A stretch of 21,182 nt of DNA from Zoopage sp. CT-All (Eukaryota; Zoopagomycota; Zoopagomycetes; Zoopagales; Zoopagaceae). The notes below the pieces were generated by a model. The model did not search any database. It saw only the letters and a program-made list of their open reading frames with translations, and had not been told where the DNA came from. The position numbers were made by a program, and so were the translations under genes. This document shows positions 10,480 through 18,913 of the stretch, one piece after another. The first letter of the stretch is position 1. Every line of letters begins with the position of its first letter. The DNA lies in contig QZWS01000154.1 of NCBI GenBank assembly GCA_004114245.1, forward strand, positions 1 to 21,182, written 5' to 3'.

Positions 10480-11138
10480 TTTGATTGAGAATAGTTAAGA
10501 GAAGGAAACCGAAACACACCCCACGGCCGCCAATCTATATGGTCGATATCTGTCACGTGCATCTTGGCCTCTGCTGTCCTCGCCTTGCTTCCCAAAGAGC
10601 ACCGACCATCGCATCTCCTTCGCCACGCGCGTGCGCCCTTCTTGTCTCTTCCGTGTTCAACAGCACAAGAACGAGGGTGTGCGAAGGAGCCGGCTCTTCT
10701 CGCTCGCTCTCTGTAACCACATGTCAACCGCTCTCTCGACACTCGGTCATGCTAATAGAAAAGAGGGAATAAAGAGAAGAAAAAAGAGACAGAGAGCCGG
10801 AGAGAGAGACAGGGAGAAGAGGAAGGAGGCGATCGCGATCGACGGGGATACCTTCTCTGTGCGTGCGTGCGTAATGACACTCCTAGTGCCGACCCATCCG
10901 ATTGCCTTTGCCCTTCGATGACGGTGGATGGCCGTCAGTAGTGCGCTATGTGGTCAAACGATGTTTCACTAAAGCGCACTTGTGTCCTGCGAGACCTATT
11001 TTTCCTTCTTCTGTTCGCCAACTCTTCCTCCATCTCCTTTCCTCATTCTCCTCTCTACATTCAAACTTTCTCACTCCTCGCTGTTTGCATCCAGACAAAA
11101 CTAGAAAAAAAGCAACATACACAAAAGCATTGTGAATC
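10480..11138. promoter_or_regulatory. Divergent promoter region between RPS23 and the FSP1-like gene
   Basis: About 660 bp separate the two start codons. Read on the RPS23 strand, 10829-10764 is an almost unbroken pyrimidine tract, the usual start-site context of fungal ribosomal protein genes. Just upstream of it lies a perfect 12-bp palindrome CGATCGCGATCG (10830-10841). A CACGTG word sits at 10554-10559, about 75 bases before the RPS23 start codon. A short GTGC-type microsatellite lies near 10858-10872. The side next to the FSP1-like gene (10990-11100) is pyrimidine-rich on the plus strand, fitting its leader. Functions are inferred from position. Confidence 0.5.
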
Positions 11139-12571
11139 ATGAACGGCAACAGTAATCCCAGTTCAAACACAACCCGCGTCGTCGTTCTTGGAGGGTCTTA
11201 CGGCGGAGTCGCATGCATCAATAAATTGCTGCAGAGGCTGCCAAAGGACTCTCGCGTTACCATCACCCTTGTGGAAAGGTAATAAACAACGTCTTGTTCA
11301 ATCCACGCCGCTATTTTGAGCCAGGCTACTTGCTAACAGCACTCCACTCGACACCGTGTTTTGACTCGCGCAATAGCCGAGATGCCCGGTACCACTGTAT
11401 TGCTTCGTACCGCGCACTGGTGCAAAAAGACTTTGCCAAGAACCTCTGGATACCTTACACGAATCTCTTTCCAGCGGGGTCTCCTCATAAGATTGTGCGA
11501 GCAAAGGTTGAGCACGTCCTTTCTGACCACGTCCTGGTGGCCCCCACAGACGACTTGACTTCAGATTCGTCAAAGCCTCCGCAAAAGATCGAGTTTGACT
11601 ATTTGCTGATCGCTACAGGATCCATGGTCCCATCACCTGCCAAGTGGAGGGTCACGTCCTCAACCAAAGGAATCGAGCTCATGGACCAAACTAGGAGAGA
11701 CGTTGAGCAGTGCAAGAGGATTCTGGTCATTGGAGGTGGGGCATGTGGTGTGGAACTTGCAGGCGAGATCAAGTATGCTTTTCCGGACAAGACTGTCACG
11801 CTCATTCATGACATGCCAGCCTTGGTCGACTATCCAAAGTTCCCTGACAGCTTCAAGAATGAGGCACGGCGGTACCTGGAGAAGCAAGGCGTTGAGGTGA
11901 TTTTGAACGAGAGGGTTGAGATTGAAGGTCTATCCAGAGAAAACTCGGTTCAAAGAGCAGACAGGACCGTTCGGCTGAAGGGATCCGACCGGACCATTGA
12001 AAGCGATCTCCAGTTCTTTTCTATTGGAATGCAGGTCGATACCAGCATCATGTCGACATTAAGCCCACCCGAGTTAAGAAAGGCCTCAGCAGATGACCAA
12101 AGGAAAACTGCAGATTCTTTTGACTACAAAACCATGCTGGATCCGAAAACCAAGGCCATCCGCGTCAAGCCAACGTTGCAGCTTGAAAACGAACACTTTC
12201 CACACATTTTTGCCGTAGGCGATGTATCGACTGCGGATCCAGTGCCAACCTGTATGGCCGCAGTCGCTGCTGGTGAGACAGCCGCCAGGAATCTTATCAA
12301 GTTGATTCGCATGGACAGCACCTCTCAAAAGCAAGCAGGTGGCGAGCAGGATGACGATGGCACGGACGGTTATCATTGTCGGTCGTGGAACAAACTTGAG
12401 GACTATGTGCCGATTCGTCCCCAGATGGTCTTAGCCATGAACCCGACGGGCGGAGTGTGCCATCTGCCTGTTGTCGGGACATGGTTTGGAAGTCTGGCAG
12501 CATGGATGGTCAAGTCTGGTGATCTCTTTTCAGGACGGTTCTGGAGTGAGATGAATATGCCACGTCCCTGA
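11139..12571 (+). CDS. FSP1/AIFM2-like FAD-dependent NAD(P)H oxidoreductase
   Basis: A pyridine-nucleotide-disulphide-type flavoprotein of the AIF/AMID family; animal members reduce quinones such as ubiquinone and suppress lipid peroxidation. Exons 11139-11278 and 11377-12571 flank a 98-bp intron (GTAATA donor, CTAAC branch-like word, CAATAG acceptor) and give 444 residues. The FAD Rossmann motif VVVLGGSYGG is at 14-23 with acidic Glu46 at the end of the second strand. LLIATGS is at 123-129, the NAD(P)H motif VIGGGACGVELAGE at 164-177, and the second FAD motif IFAVGDVS at 324-331. FAKNLWIPY and TLIHDMPAL also match FSP1 relatives. The residue after Met is Asn, so the N-myristoylation site of human FSP1 is absent. 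There is no clear transmembrane helix. The open frame also runs into the intron, but the spliced form fits the family better. Confidence 0.88.
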
Positions 12572-12616
12572 ACAAGGTCAGTGAGGAGTGTTCTTTCTAC
12601 GCACGAAAACCTCGAA

Positions 12617-12622
12617 AATAAA
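12617..12622 (+). terminator. Polyadenylation signal AATAAA of the FSP1-like gene
   Basis: AATAAA lies 46 bases after the TGA stop in an A-rich setting (CGAAAATAAAGATG). Role inferred from motif and distance. Confidence 0.6.
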
Positions 12623-13165
12623 GATGAGCAAGATATCGATCAGTTTTAAAGGCGAGCAAAAGATGCAGAGAGGTGTGGGCAGCATGTACTCCTTTCTCGG
12701 CCATAGTCAAGCGAACACCTTCCTTCATCAGTTGCACTGATACGCGTTCCCTTCTTTTAAAATAGTAGTGCTTATATTCGATATTTATCGACTTTTGCCC
12801 ACTCTTTACATCTGAATTGAGGGAAGTAATTGCAAACGCGCCCTTTCCCGAGGATGTTTAAACATTTGACAGCACCACCATGTACTCTCACTTCATTGAA
12901 CTCCGCATAGCACAAAAAGGGCCTGCTCTGTGACAACAGTGTGACAATAACAAAGGCATTAAGTTCTCACAGAAGCGCCAGAATACATTTTCTCATTGAT
13001 CTCAGTCAACCGTTGACTATAGCTTGATGCAGAAGCGTAGTCCACGCGTTTTCAGATATTCACCGCATCTGTGAGTCGTCCCTCACTCATTTCATTGCAC
13101 AGTGGTTAACTAACGCCAATTGCAGTAGAGTGCGGATCGGTTTAGGCACGGACGGGTGTGAGCTA

Positions 13166-13200
13166 TGGCAGTTACCTGCCACGACTCTTTTAGAAAAGAG
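13166..13200. repeat. Two adjacent short inverted repeats
   Basis: TGGCAG-TTAC-CTGCCA (13166-13181) is followed after three bases by CTCTTTT-AG-AAAAGAG (13185-13200). Both arms are perfect, 6 and 7 bp. They could form two small hairpins in DNA or RNA. No RNA family is recognised. Confidence 0.5.
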
Positions 13201-14353
13201 AGGACCGCTCGCGCCGGACTTTCCGCCAGACCTCGCGAATACATATCATGCCGCCTTATTTTGACGATACAAAGAAATCGCGGGTATCAACCGTAAGATT
13301 TCGCAATGCCAAAAACTTTTTGAGGGCTTAGATGAGTTCAGAAGGATACCGAGAACGATGTACGACGCCCAAAACTACACCTCCCATGTCACATTATGGA
13401 GAACAAATAGAAAGAGGAGAGCTATTGCGTATGATGCTGTGAAAAGCGCTTTTTTCTCTTTTTTCTTTCGTGTGGTTTCTGCACTTTTGAATACAAAACC
13501 GTTCAAGTGAACATCGTCTCTGCGGTGGGCGGGGATTTCATGCGCTTCAGTTATCACAATACCGCGGTTGCGCCTTTGTACTGCCATAGCTCTCAGTCAA
13601 CGTTCGCGCAGCGCAGGATCGTGTTGGTATTTTAAGCTGGTGATCCACCTTTTCTTTCTGTTTTTCCCCTTTGATGTGCAACATGCATGGTATGGTGCAT
13701 CATGCCCGCGGGATTTCAAACAAGGAATTGCTTGCATGCATTGAGAAACCCCTTCCCCCACGCCCCGCGGACTTGTTGTATCCATGGTAGCAGCGCATAA
13801 CGGTTTAAAAATAAATTACAACTATTGTAGTCAAGCGAGAATAAAAGTTGTGGTAAGCCGATGCTTGAATATACAGAAGACATCTGTATTCCACAAGATT
13901 GCTCTGCAACTGATTTCTAAACCGGGTGGTAGCAACATGAAGTGTATACACGATCGAGTCAAGAAAATGCTGAGCATTTCACACTTTGCCACTGGGTAGG
14001 ACCTGGCATGTGTCGGCATGATGATTCTGGAGGCGTATAGAAAGTGTGAAAGTTTGAAATAGGGAAGTAGGGACAGAGACTGGGCTCGGCATAAAAAGAT
14101 GGGTGGGCCGGGAGTTCCGCCAAGGGATTATGCATGCACTTCCCAGCACGTGCTCTCAAACAAACATCCTGCCCGTTGTGGAAAAAAAAGAGACGCGTCA
14201 AAGCACATCAGCGCAACGCTGCCGATCGCAGAGCTATAAACAGTTAGCTTCCTGTCGCATTGTTCATGGAATGCCACGGGCACATACTTCTGTGATTTTA
14301 ATTCGTCGACCCAATCGCCGGGCATCATGCACAGTGCCTGAATATCATTGTCC

Positions 14354-14367
14354 TGACATGCATGTCA
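14354..14367. repeat. Perfect 14-bp palindrome
   Basis: TGACATGCATGTCA is its own reverse complement. It lies in the gene-poor interval and has no evident partner gene. It may be a protein-binding site or chance. Confidence 0.5.
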
Positions 14368-14394
14368 ATTCGGTACATCCCATGAACACAACGC

Positions 14395-14486
14395 GCAAAC
14401 ATTAGCAATGCATATACAGTTCTATGCCACTCCAAATAACGCAAACATTTGATATGCATACACAGCTCTACACCACTCCAAAGAAA
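14395..14486. repeat. Direct tandem repeat, two units of 46 bp
   Basis: Unit one (14395-14440) and unit two (14441-14486) start GCAAACATT and share ATGCATA, ACAG, CTA and CCACTCCAAA at the same offsets. I count 37 of 46 matching positions without gaps. Most differences are single changes, several of them C/T. This is a local duplication that has since diverged. No open reading frame uses it. Confidence 0.8.
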
Positions 14487-15356
14487 AAAAAAGTAATGCC
14501 ATTAGCAACTCACTTCTTTGACATCTGCTTTCAGTATGATGTTCGATGAGAACTGTGAAGCTGACCATTGGACATCGTTTACTGGTCCATACCGGCAATT
14601 ACTTTATACTGTGGAAACAACGCTGCATATATACGGTTGTAAGGTCTGGCAGAGAGCCAGGAGCGAGCAATCGCTCGTTTGAAAAAAAGTCTTGCCAAAT
14701 TACTGGTCATGGCGTAGAGAAACCCTTCCTGAGCGGCTCGCAACTTGGCTATGCTAATACTGACATAACTAACCCACTACGCGTTGGAGTGAGTTGGGAG
14801 CAAATCAAAGTTGCTTTGAGTATATGAAAACGCATGGACCACGGTTCAGCGTCCAGTCTACAGTCAACTTTGGACTGAGAACATTTTAATTGAAGGAATG
14901 AATTACCATGCTTCTAAAAAAAACATGGTGTTGTGATAATTGTCACATCAAAACAAAGCAGGTCTCTTTTTTTTTGTGACACTCGGAGTTCAAAGTAGTT
15001 AGAGATATGCCTGATCCACCACAGACACCGCTACTGTGCAGGTAACCCACAGTGCTTTTGGCACGCTTACGCGCGCGAAAATGCCTCCTTACTTGAGCTT
15101 TTGCGCCTGATCGGTCGTCCTTCCAGAATGCTTGTCCCACGGCTCCCAGTTCGGCATTGCTGTACAATGCTCCTTTCTTATCTTCTGTTACCCAACTCGT
15201 GGTATTGATCGACCTAGCATATGGGATAGCTGTTGAGCATGCGCGTTATTTTCAGCAACGGTCTAGATTTCGCAAATCCAACGAATACAGCATTGTTACG
15301 GAAGCCCATAACCCAAAAAAAAAACTTCAGAATACGTTCGATTAAGGTCCCACGCG

Positions 15357-15365
15357 TATAAAAGG
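15357..15365 (+). promoter_or_regulatory. TATA box of the KP4-like gene
   Basis: TATAAAAGG in context CGCGTATAAAAGGC. It is followed about 30 bases later by a pyrimidine/CA-rich leader, as in strongly expressed fungal genes. A GTAAGC donor-like word near 15455 suggests that the leader may be spliced. Confidence 0.65.
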
Positions 15366-15560
15366 CAGAGGGTCGAAGGTCAACTATTCCCCATTCTGAC
15401 AACCATCCTCATCTTCAACACCAAAGCAATCGCTATCTACACAACTCCTTCTAAGTAAGCAACCACCTCTTCTTACGCCTGCTAGACTATGAATTTTTTA
15501 AGTGGATGAATAGACGTTGTTAACCAATGATCAAACAAATTAGAACAATCATCAAAATGG

Positions 15561-15932
15561 CATAAGACATTCTCCCTCCTTTTGGTTCTCGCCGTCGCTG
15601 TCTCCGGTGCCTTTGGATACAGCAACAACTGTAACGGTAGCAGTCAGTGCACCAAGACTATGGCTTCTGCCTGTATTGCTGCCTACAGCCGCTTCACCGA
15701 CGGCACCACCTACACTAGCCTTACCTCCCGTACGTCTGGCAACTGTGCCGCGATCTTCCGCTGCGTCGGGCCGTACCCCCCTATGACGGGCGCCGCGCTC
15801 AAGCTTCAGTTCAGTGAAATCTATGGTAGCCAGGGATGCAAGGGCTGTGGAAGCCATGCATTCAACAGCGGCAACTGCGAAGTTACCCTCAACTACTGCT
15901 CCGACTGCAAGGATAGCGGTAACCCCAACTAA
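15561..15932 (+). CDS. KP4-like (killer toxin family) small cysteine-rich secreted protein
   Basis: Member of the KP4 family, named for the calcium-channel-blocking killer protein carried by a totivirus of Ustilago maydis; related copies exist in fungal genomes. The frame reads a hydrophobic leader (LLLVLAVAVSGAFG), then a mature region of about 103 residues. It shows the family hallmarks: NNCNGSSQC near the start, NCAAIFRC, GCKGCGS and VTLNYCSDC at the end. Ten cysteines are present, matching the five disulphides of KP4. A TATA box lies upstream and AATAAA (16031-16036) downstream. The mature region is open throughout. The exact 5' boundary of the coding region is not settled from sequence: the gene may be whole with a spliced leader, or a recent fossil with about one break. 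No immunity or partner gene lies next to it. The family call is firm; its activity is unknown. Confidence 0.8.
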   Translation, partial: HKTFSLLLVLAVAVSGAFGYSNNCNGSSQCTKTMASACIAAYSRFTDGTTYTSLTSRTSGNCAAIFRCVGPYPPMTGAALKLQFSEIYGSQGCKGCGSHAFNSGNCEVTLNYCSDCKDSGNPN

Positions 15933-16429
15933 GTGTACCGGGGCCCATTTCCGACAAGCAGAGTAACCGTACTCTAGGTCAAGACTGTCAAAGCAGGCCT
16001 CTCGACCCTAGGGCAACTTTTCGAATTGTCAATAAACAGCTATATGTCATGTCAGGGCACTTCAGCCTTTACAACATTACACCTGTTGTGTACATGTACG
16101 AAGACACGACTCCTGACATTCATCCCTCATTTTCTGAAGGCCTTGATCGCCAAGAACCAAGGACGGACGCGTATTCACCAGTGGAGGACTGCATTCTCAT
16201 CAATTGCTCGACGAATGGCGATGACGTGAGGTTGAGTTGACAATTTCAGAATGAATCTGCTAGGCAGAGACGCGTAGTAGCGCATTCGTTAGATGAGTCT
16301 GCTTGGAGGAGCGCTCTCTGGTCCGTGCTCGTCGACGGAAAAAAAGGTAACACCTTAATTGAGGCTAGCGTGCTTTTTTTTTCACAGGGGTTCTGTAGGC
16401 ATTGCACAAGCCGAAGTGGCTGCTGACTA
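15933..16429. other. 3' region of the KP4-like gene and spacer
   Basis: AATAAA at 16031-16036 lies 98 bases after the stop of the KP4-like gene and is its likely polyadenylation signal. The remaining bases hold overlapping frames of about 65 codons with no family resemblance, and a run of ten T near 16374-16382. Nothing else is supported. Confidence 0.5.
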
Positions 16430-16910
16430 CTGAAGAGCTATTGGTATGAAACATAGCATGGCGCCGCCGTCCCCAAGTTCCTTAGCCTTGACCGCTAGGT
16501 TTTTACTAGCGAATCGGTCAAGGTCATTGTCCTTGGATTTCGGATTCAAGGGAACGTGTGATTTTAAGGTCAGTGAAGTCAACTGAGCGAAGTCATTGAG
16601 TACCGGCCGCGGACGATCAGAATTCGACACATTGTCATTTTGAGTTGCGACCGCGACCGTTGCATCCCTGCGACCGAGCTGTTCATTTTGATACGGTTGA
16701 ATGTTGAATTTGAAAACATGATTAATGTTGAGATCGGCGAGCTGTGTGAGGTTAGGTCGACTGACTCCAGATGTGCAGTTTCTTGCACATGGCCCTCATG
16801 AAGCCGGACCAAGCTCGTTGCATTCCTGCGGCCTAGCTGGTCATTTTGGTGCAGTTGGATGTCGAATCGAAGTACATCTATGATTTCGAGGTCCTTTCAG
16901 GACAGATGTG
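16430..16910 (-). pseudogene. Decayed leucine-rich tandem-repeat gene (fragment)
   Basis: On the minus strand two related units can be read. One (near 16893-16815) gives DLEIIDVLRFDIQLHQNDQL then GRRNATSLV. The other (near 16740-16655) gives DLNINHVFKFNIQPYQNEQL then GRRDATVAV. The shared pattern is DLxIxxVxxFxIQxxQN[DE]QLGRR[DN]AT. At DNA level the copies start at 16659 and 16817 (plus-strand numbering), 158 bp apart, with about 77% identity over 56 bp. The offset is not a multiple of three and the units lie in different frames with stops between, so the gene is broken. The frame of the second unit stays open to 16430 and includes LTSLTLKSHV, a leucine-rich pattern. Family unnamed; a leucine-rich repeat protein is my best guess. 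It lies opposite in strand to the intact LRR gene that follows. Confidence 0.4.
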
Positions 16911-17211
16911 CAACTGTTGCAACCTTATATTCAGCAGACTGCCCTGAACCGTAATGCGGTAGTCCAAGCAAGGCGTCAAGGACTTTCATGCTGTTTCCCG
17001 CCGCAGCTGGCCATACTCCGGCTAGGCAATTGAGAATGTTGAGCCTTTATGAGACCCACTTTAAAGCACCTTCACAAAAGATGAGGCCGAATATGCCTTT
17101 TTCACGAAATGCGCGGTGGATGGACGACCAAGGCTTTCCACCGGATCTCATAGTCGAGGTATCGATAATTGCTACCGAATGCTGTATTTTCCACACTGCT
17201 TCTTTGTCCTT
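16911..17211. other. Spacer upstream of the LRR gene
   Basis: No intact gene. On the minus strand, short leucine-rich words such as VLDALLGLP (about 16980-16955) suggest that the decayed repeat gene may extend into this spacer. Stops in all frames prevent a firm call. Confidence 0.35.
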
Positions 17212-17218
17212 TATATAT
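17212..17218 (+). promoter_or_regulatory. TATA box of the LRR gene
   Basis: TATATAT, in context CCTTTATATATCTTCCC, lies 74-80 bases before the ATG at 17292. It fits a short leader of about 45 nt and supports the chosen start. Confidence 0.5.
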
Positions 17219-17291
17219 CTTCCCATCGCGCCCAGAATTCGCACTGTCAGCGACAGCACAAACCTCAGGAAGCATTAGCAGTGCATCAACC

Positions 17292-18821
17292 ATGATGAGA
17301 AAAAAGGACTTTTTCTTTGAGCAAAAGCTGTTCGACGACATCATGAACGCTCTCGGACCTCACCTGGTAGACCTTAGCTTGAAACAAGATTGCCTTTGGG
17401 CACCGCCCGCCACGTCATCCTCTTCGCCAAGTGAAGATCAGCAGCAGCGGCAGCAAGACCACCAACGTCTGCTAGACACCAACACTTGCTTGTACGCCAC
17501 GGCCCACATGCCTCAAAGCCAACCAAGGGTGATTCTCAGCCGTTCGAATCAAGTCTTCAGTTCGTTGCACCTGCCCTGGCTAAGGGAGCTCAAGATCGTG
17601 TACCGCACGACAGCGGATGCCCCTCAGTTTCTGGGCCGCACTTGCTCCTCAACCGTGACAGCACCCGCACACCTTTGTTCCGAGTCATCCTTGCAACCTA
17701 ATCCCGGCTCAATGCTGGACCTTTCCGCTTGCTTGGCTTTGGAAGTTCTATCGATTGAGGACCATGCTCACACTGGCCGACCCCACCAGCTGCGACGGTA
17801 TAAACGACAAGAAGGAGAAGCCGCCGTTGTTCCTTTTGATCGAGATCAAGGCATCAAATTTCCATCACGCCTGAAATCACTGGACATGGTCGGCTTGACA
17901 GCGGACAGGTTCAGTCTCGGATGGCTCAAGTACACTCCCAAGATGAACTACGTGAATATCATCGGCGTTCTTCACCTTCAGCCTCTTCAGGAAGCTAGCC
18001 CCGACGGTTTCGAAAGCGATATCCCGGACAGCGATTGTTCTGACATCAGTACACCCGACAGCAGTAGTATGCGTAATAGCTGCGTGAACCCTCCCCCGTC
18101 CATGTGGCAATTGACAGGTGTTCAAAATCTCAGTCTGAGGCACCTCCAAATCCACCATCATCCAACGCGTCACTTTCGGTTCAAGATGCTGCGAAGCATT
18201 CCCGGACTAGAGTCCCTAGACCTCCGCGACGTGCCTGTGGACGTGATTCGAGAAGCAGCGGAAGAGAACAAAGAAGTATTGGAGGATCCTGTACCCGAAA
18301 TGGTTCCCAAACGTTTTGTGGTCATCTTTCGATTACAGATCTTGGGCGTGATCGAGTCCACAGTAGAGAGGACGGCTTTGCATTTGAAGACGGTTTTGGA
18401 GCGGTATCTGCCAGATGTGGTCAAGCTGCATGTGGATGGCCTTCCAGTCAGTCGTCTCATCGAGCTCACGACTGGCCCTTCCATTCGGGCAAGGCAGGCG
18501 TATCTGCCTAGACAGGAGCCACAAGATCCAGAACGAGAACAAAATCAAGGGCTAGAGCAAGAGCAAGAGCGAGATGTACAAAAACGAGGGTCCGACGGCA
18601 CTGTATATCTGCATCAACTGGCACAGGTCCTGACCAACGAGCATTTGTCGACATGCGATATTCTGACATACAGTTTGGTTCGTATGAGGTGTGCGCCGCC
18701 GTTAGAACCAAGCCATGAGCTGCAAAATCTGGCGATCGCGAGTCTTCGATTGAGAATACATTCGATCACATACATCACTCAGGGCAGGATATGGCAGAGG
18801 GTAGAGTCCTCGACAATCTGA
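17292..18821 (+). CDS. Leucine-rich-repeat (F-box/LRR-style) protein lacking a visible F-box
   Basis: A single-exon gene of 509 residues. The frame is open further upstream, but the first ATG in frame is 17292 (AACCATGATG), just after a TATA box, so I chose it. Leucine-rich stretches typical of large fungal F-box/LRR families are visible: LFDDIMNALGPHLVDLSL near the start, LHLPWLRELKIVY, LACLALEVLSIED-like ACLALEVLSIED, FPSRLKSLDMVGL, GVQNLSLRHLQIHH and IPGLESLDLRDVP. A Gln-rich stretch follows LWAPPATSSSS, and a Glu/Gln-rich charged stretch (EREQNQGLEQEQERD) lies near residue 425. No F-box helix set is seen at the N terminus or in the 1 kb upstream. In F-box/LRR proteins the repeats bind ubiquitylation substrates. 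Without the F-box this could be a truncated paralogue or have another role. Function not assigned. Confidence 0.75.
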   Translation: MMRKKDFFFEQKLFDDIMNALGPHLVDLSLKQDCLWAPPATSSSSPSEDQQQRQQDHQRLLDTNTCLYATAHMPQSQPRVILSRSNQVFSSLHLPWLRELKIVYRTTADAPQFLGRTCSSTVTAPAHLCSESSLQPNPGSMLDLSACLALEVLSIEDHAHTGRPHQLRRYKRQEGEAAVVPFDRDQGIKFPSRLKSLDMVGLTADRFSLGWLKYTPKMNYVNIIGVLHLQPLQEASPDGFESDIPDSDCSDISTPDSSSMRNSCVNPPPSMWQLTGVQNLSLRHLQIHHHPTRHFRFKMLRSIPGLESLDLRDVPVDVIREAAEENKEVLEDPVPEMVPKRFVVIFRLQILGVIESTVERTALHLKTVLERYLPDVVKLHVDGLPVSRLIELTTGPSIRARQAYLPRQEPQDPEREQNQGLEQEQERDVQKRGSDGTVYLHQLAQVLTNEHLSTCDILTYSLVRMRCAPPLEPSHELQNLAIASLRLRIHSITYITQGRIWQRVESSTI

Positions 18822-18892
18822 AATGTCAGGTTTATGATACAAGAGTGGGGGTATGATGAGTAAGGTACAAGGGTGTATGGAAAACTACAAGT

Positions 18893-18898
18893 AATAAA
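18893..18898 (+). terminator. Polyadenylation signal AATAAA of the LRR gene
   Basis: AATAAA lies 72 bases after the TGA stop and only 16 bases before the stop codon of the convergent methyltransferase gene. The two transcripts probably overlap at their 3' ends. Confidence 0.55.
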
Positions 18899-18913
18899 TC
18901 AAGCCAATGAAAC

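Larger units (their letters stand above)
12640..15356. other. Gene-poor interval of about 2.7 kb
   Basis: No coding gene is supported. Open frames are below about 100 codons on both strands and carry no recognisable family, leader or domain. It contains a 46-bp tandem repeat (14395-14486), a 14-bp palindrome (14354-14367), two adjacent small hairpins (13166-13200) and several TGCATG words (13683-13740). No tRNA or 5S-like sequence was recognised. TATA-like words occur near 14092 and 14236, but nothing convincing follows them. Confidence 0.55.

Noticed and set aside
11279-11376. Reading the FSP1-like gene as starting at 11294 without the upstream exon
   Set aside because: That start lies inside the intron and would drop the FAD-binding GGSYGG motif. 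The spliced form joins Glu46 to a family-like RDARYH segment with matching phase.
16026-16240. Two overlapping frames of about 65 codons after the KP4-like gene, considered as a possible immunity partner
   Set aside because: They contain the KP4-like gene's polyadenylation signal, lack membrane or family features, and known KP4 systems do not use a separate adjacent immunity gene.
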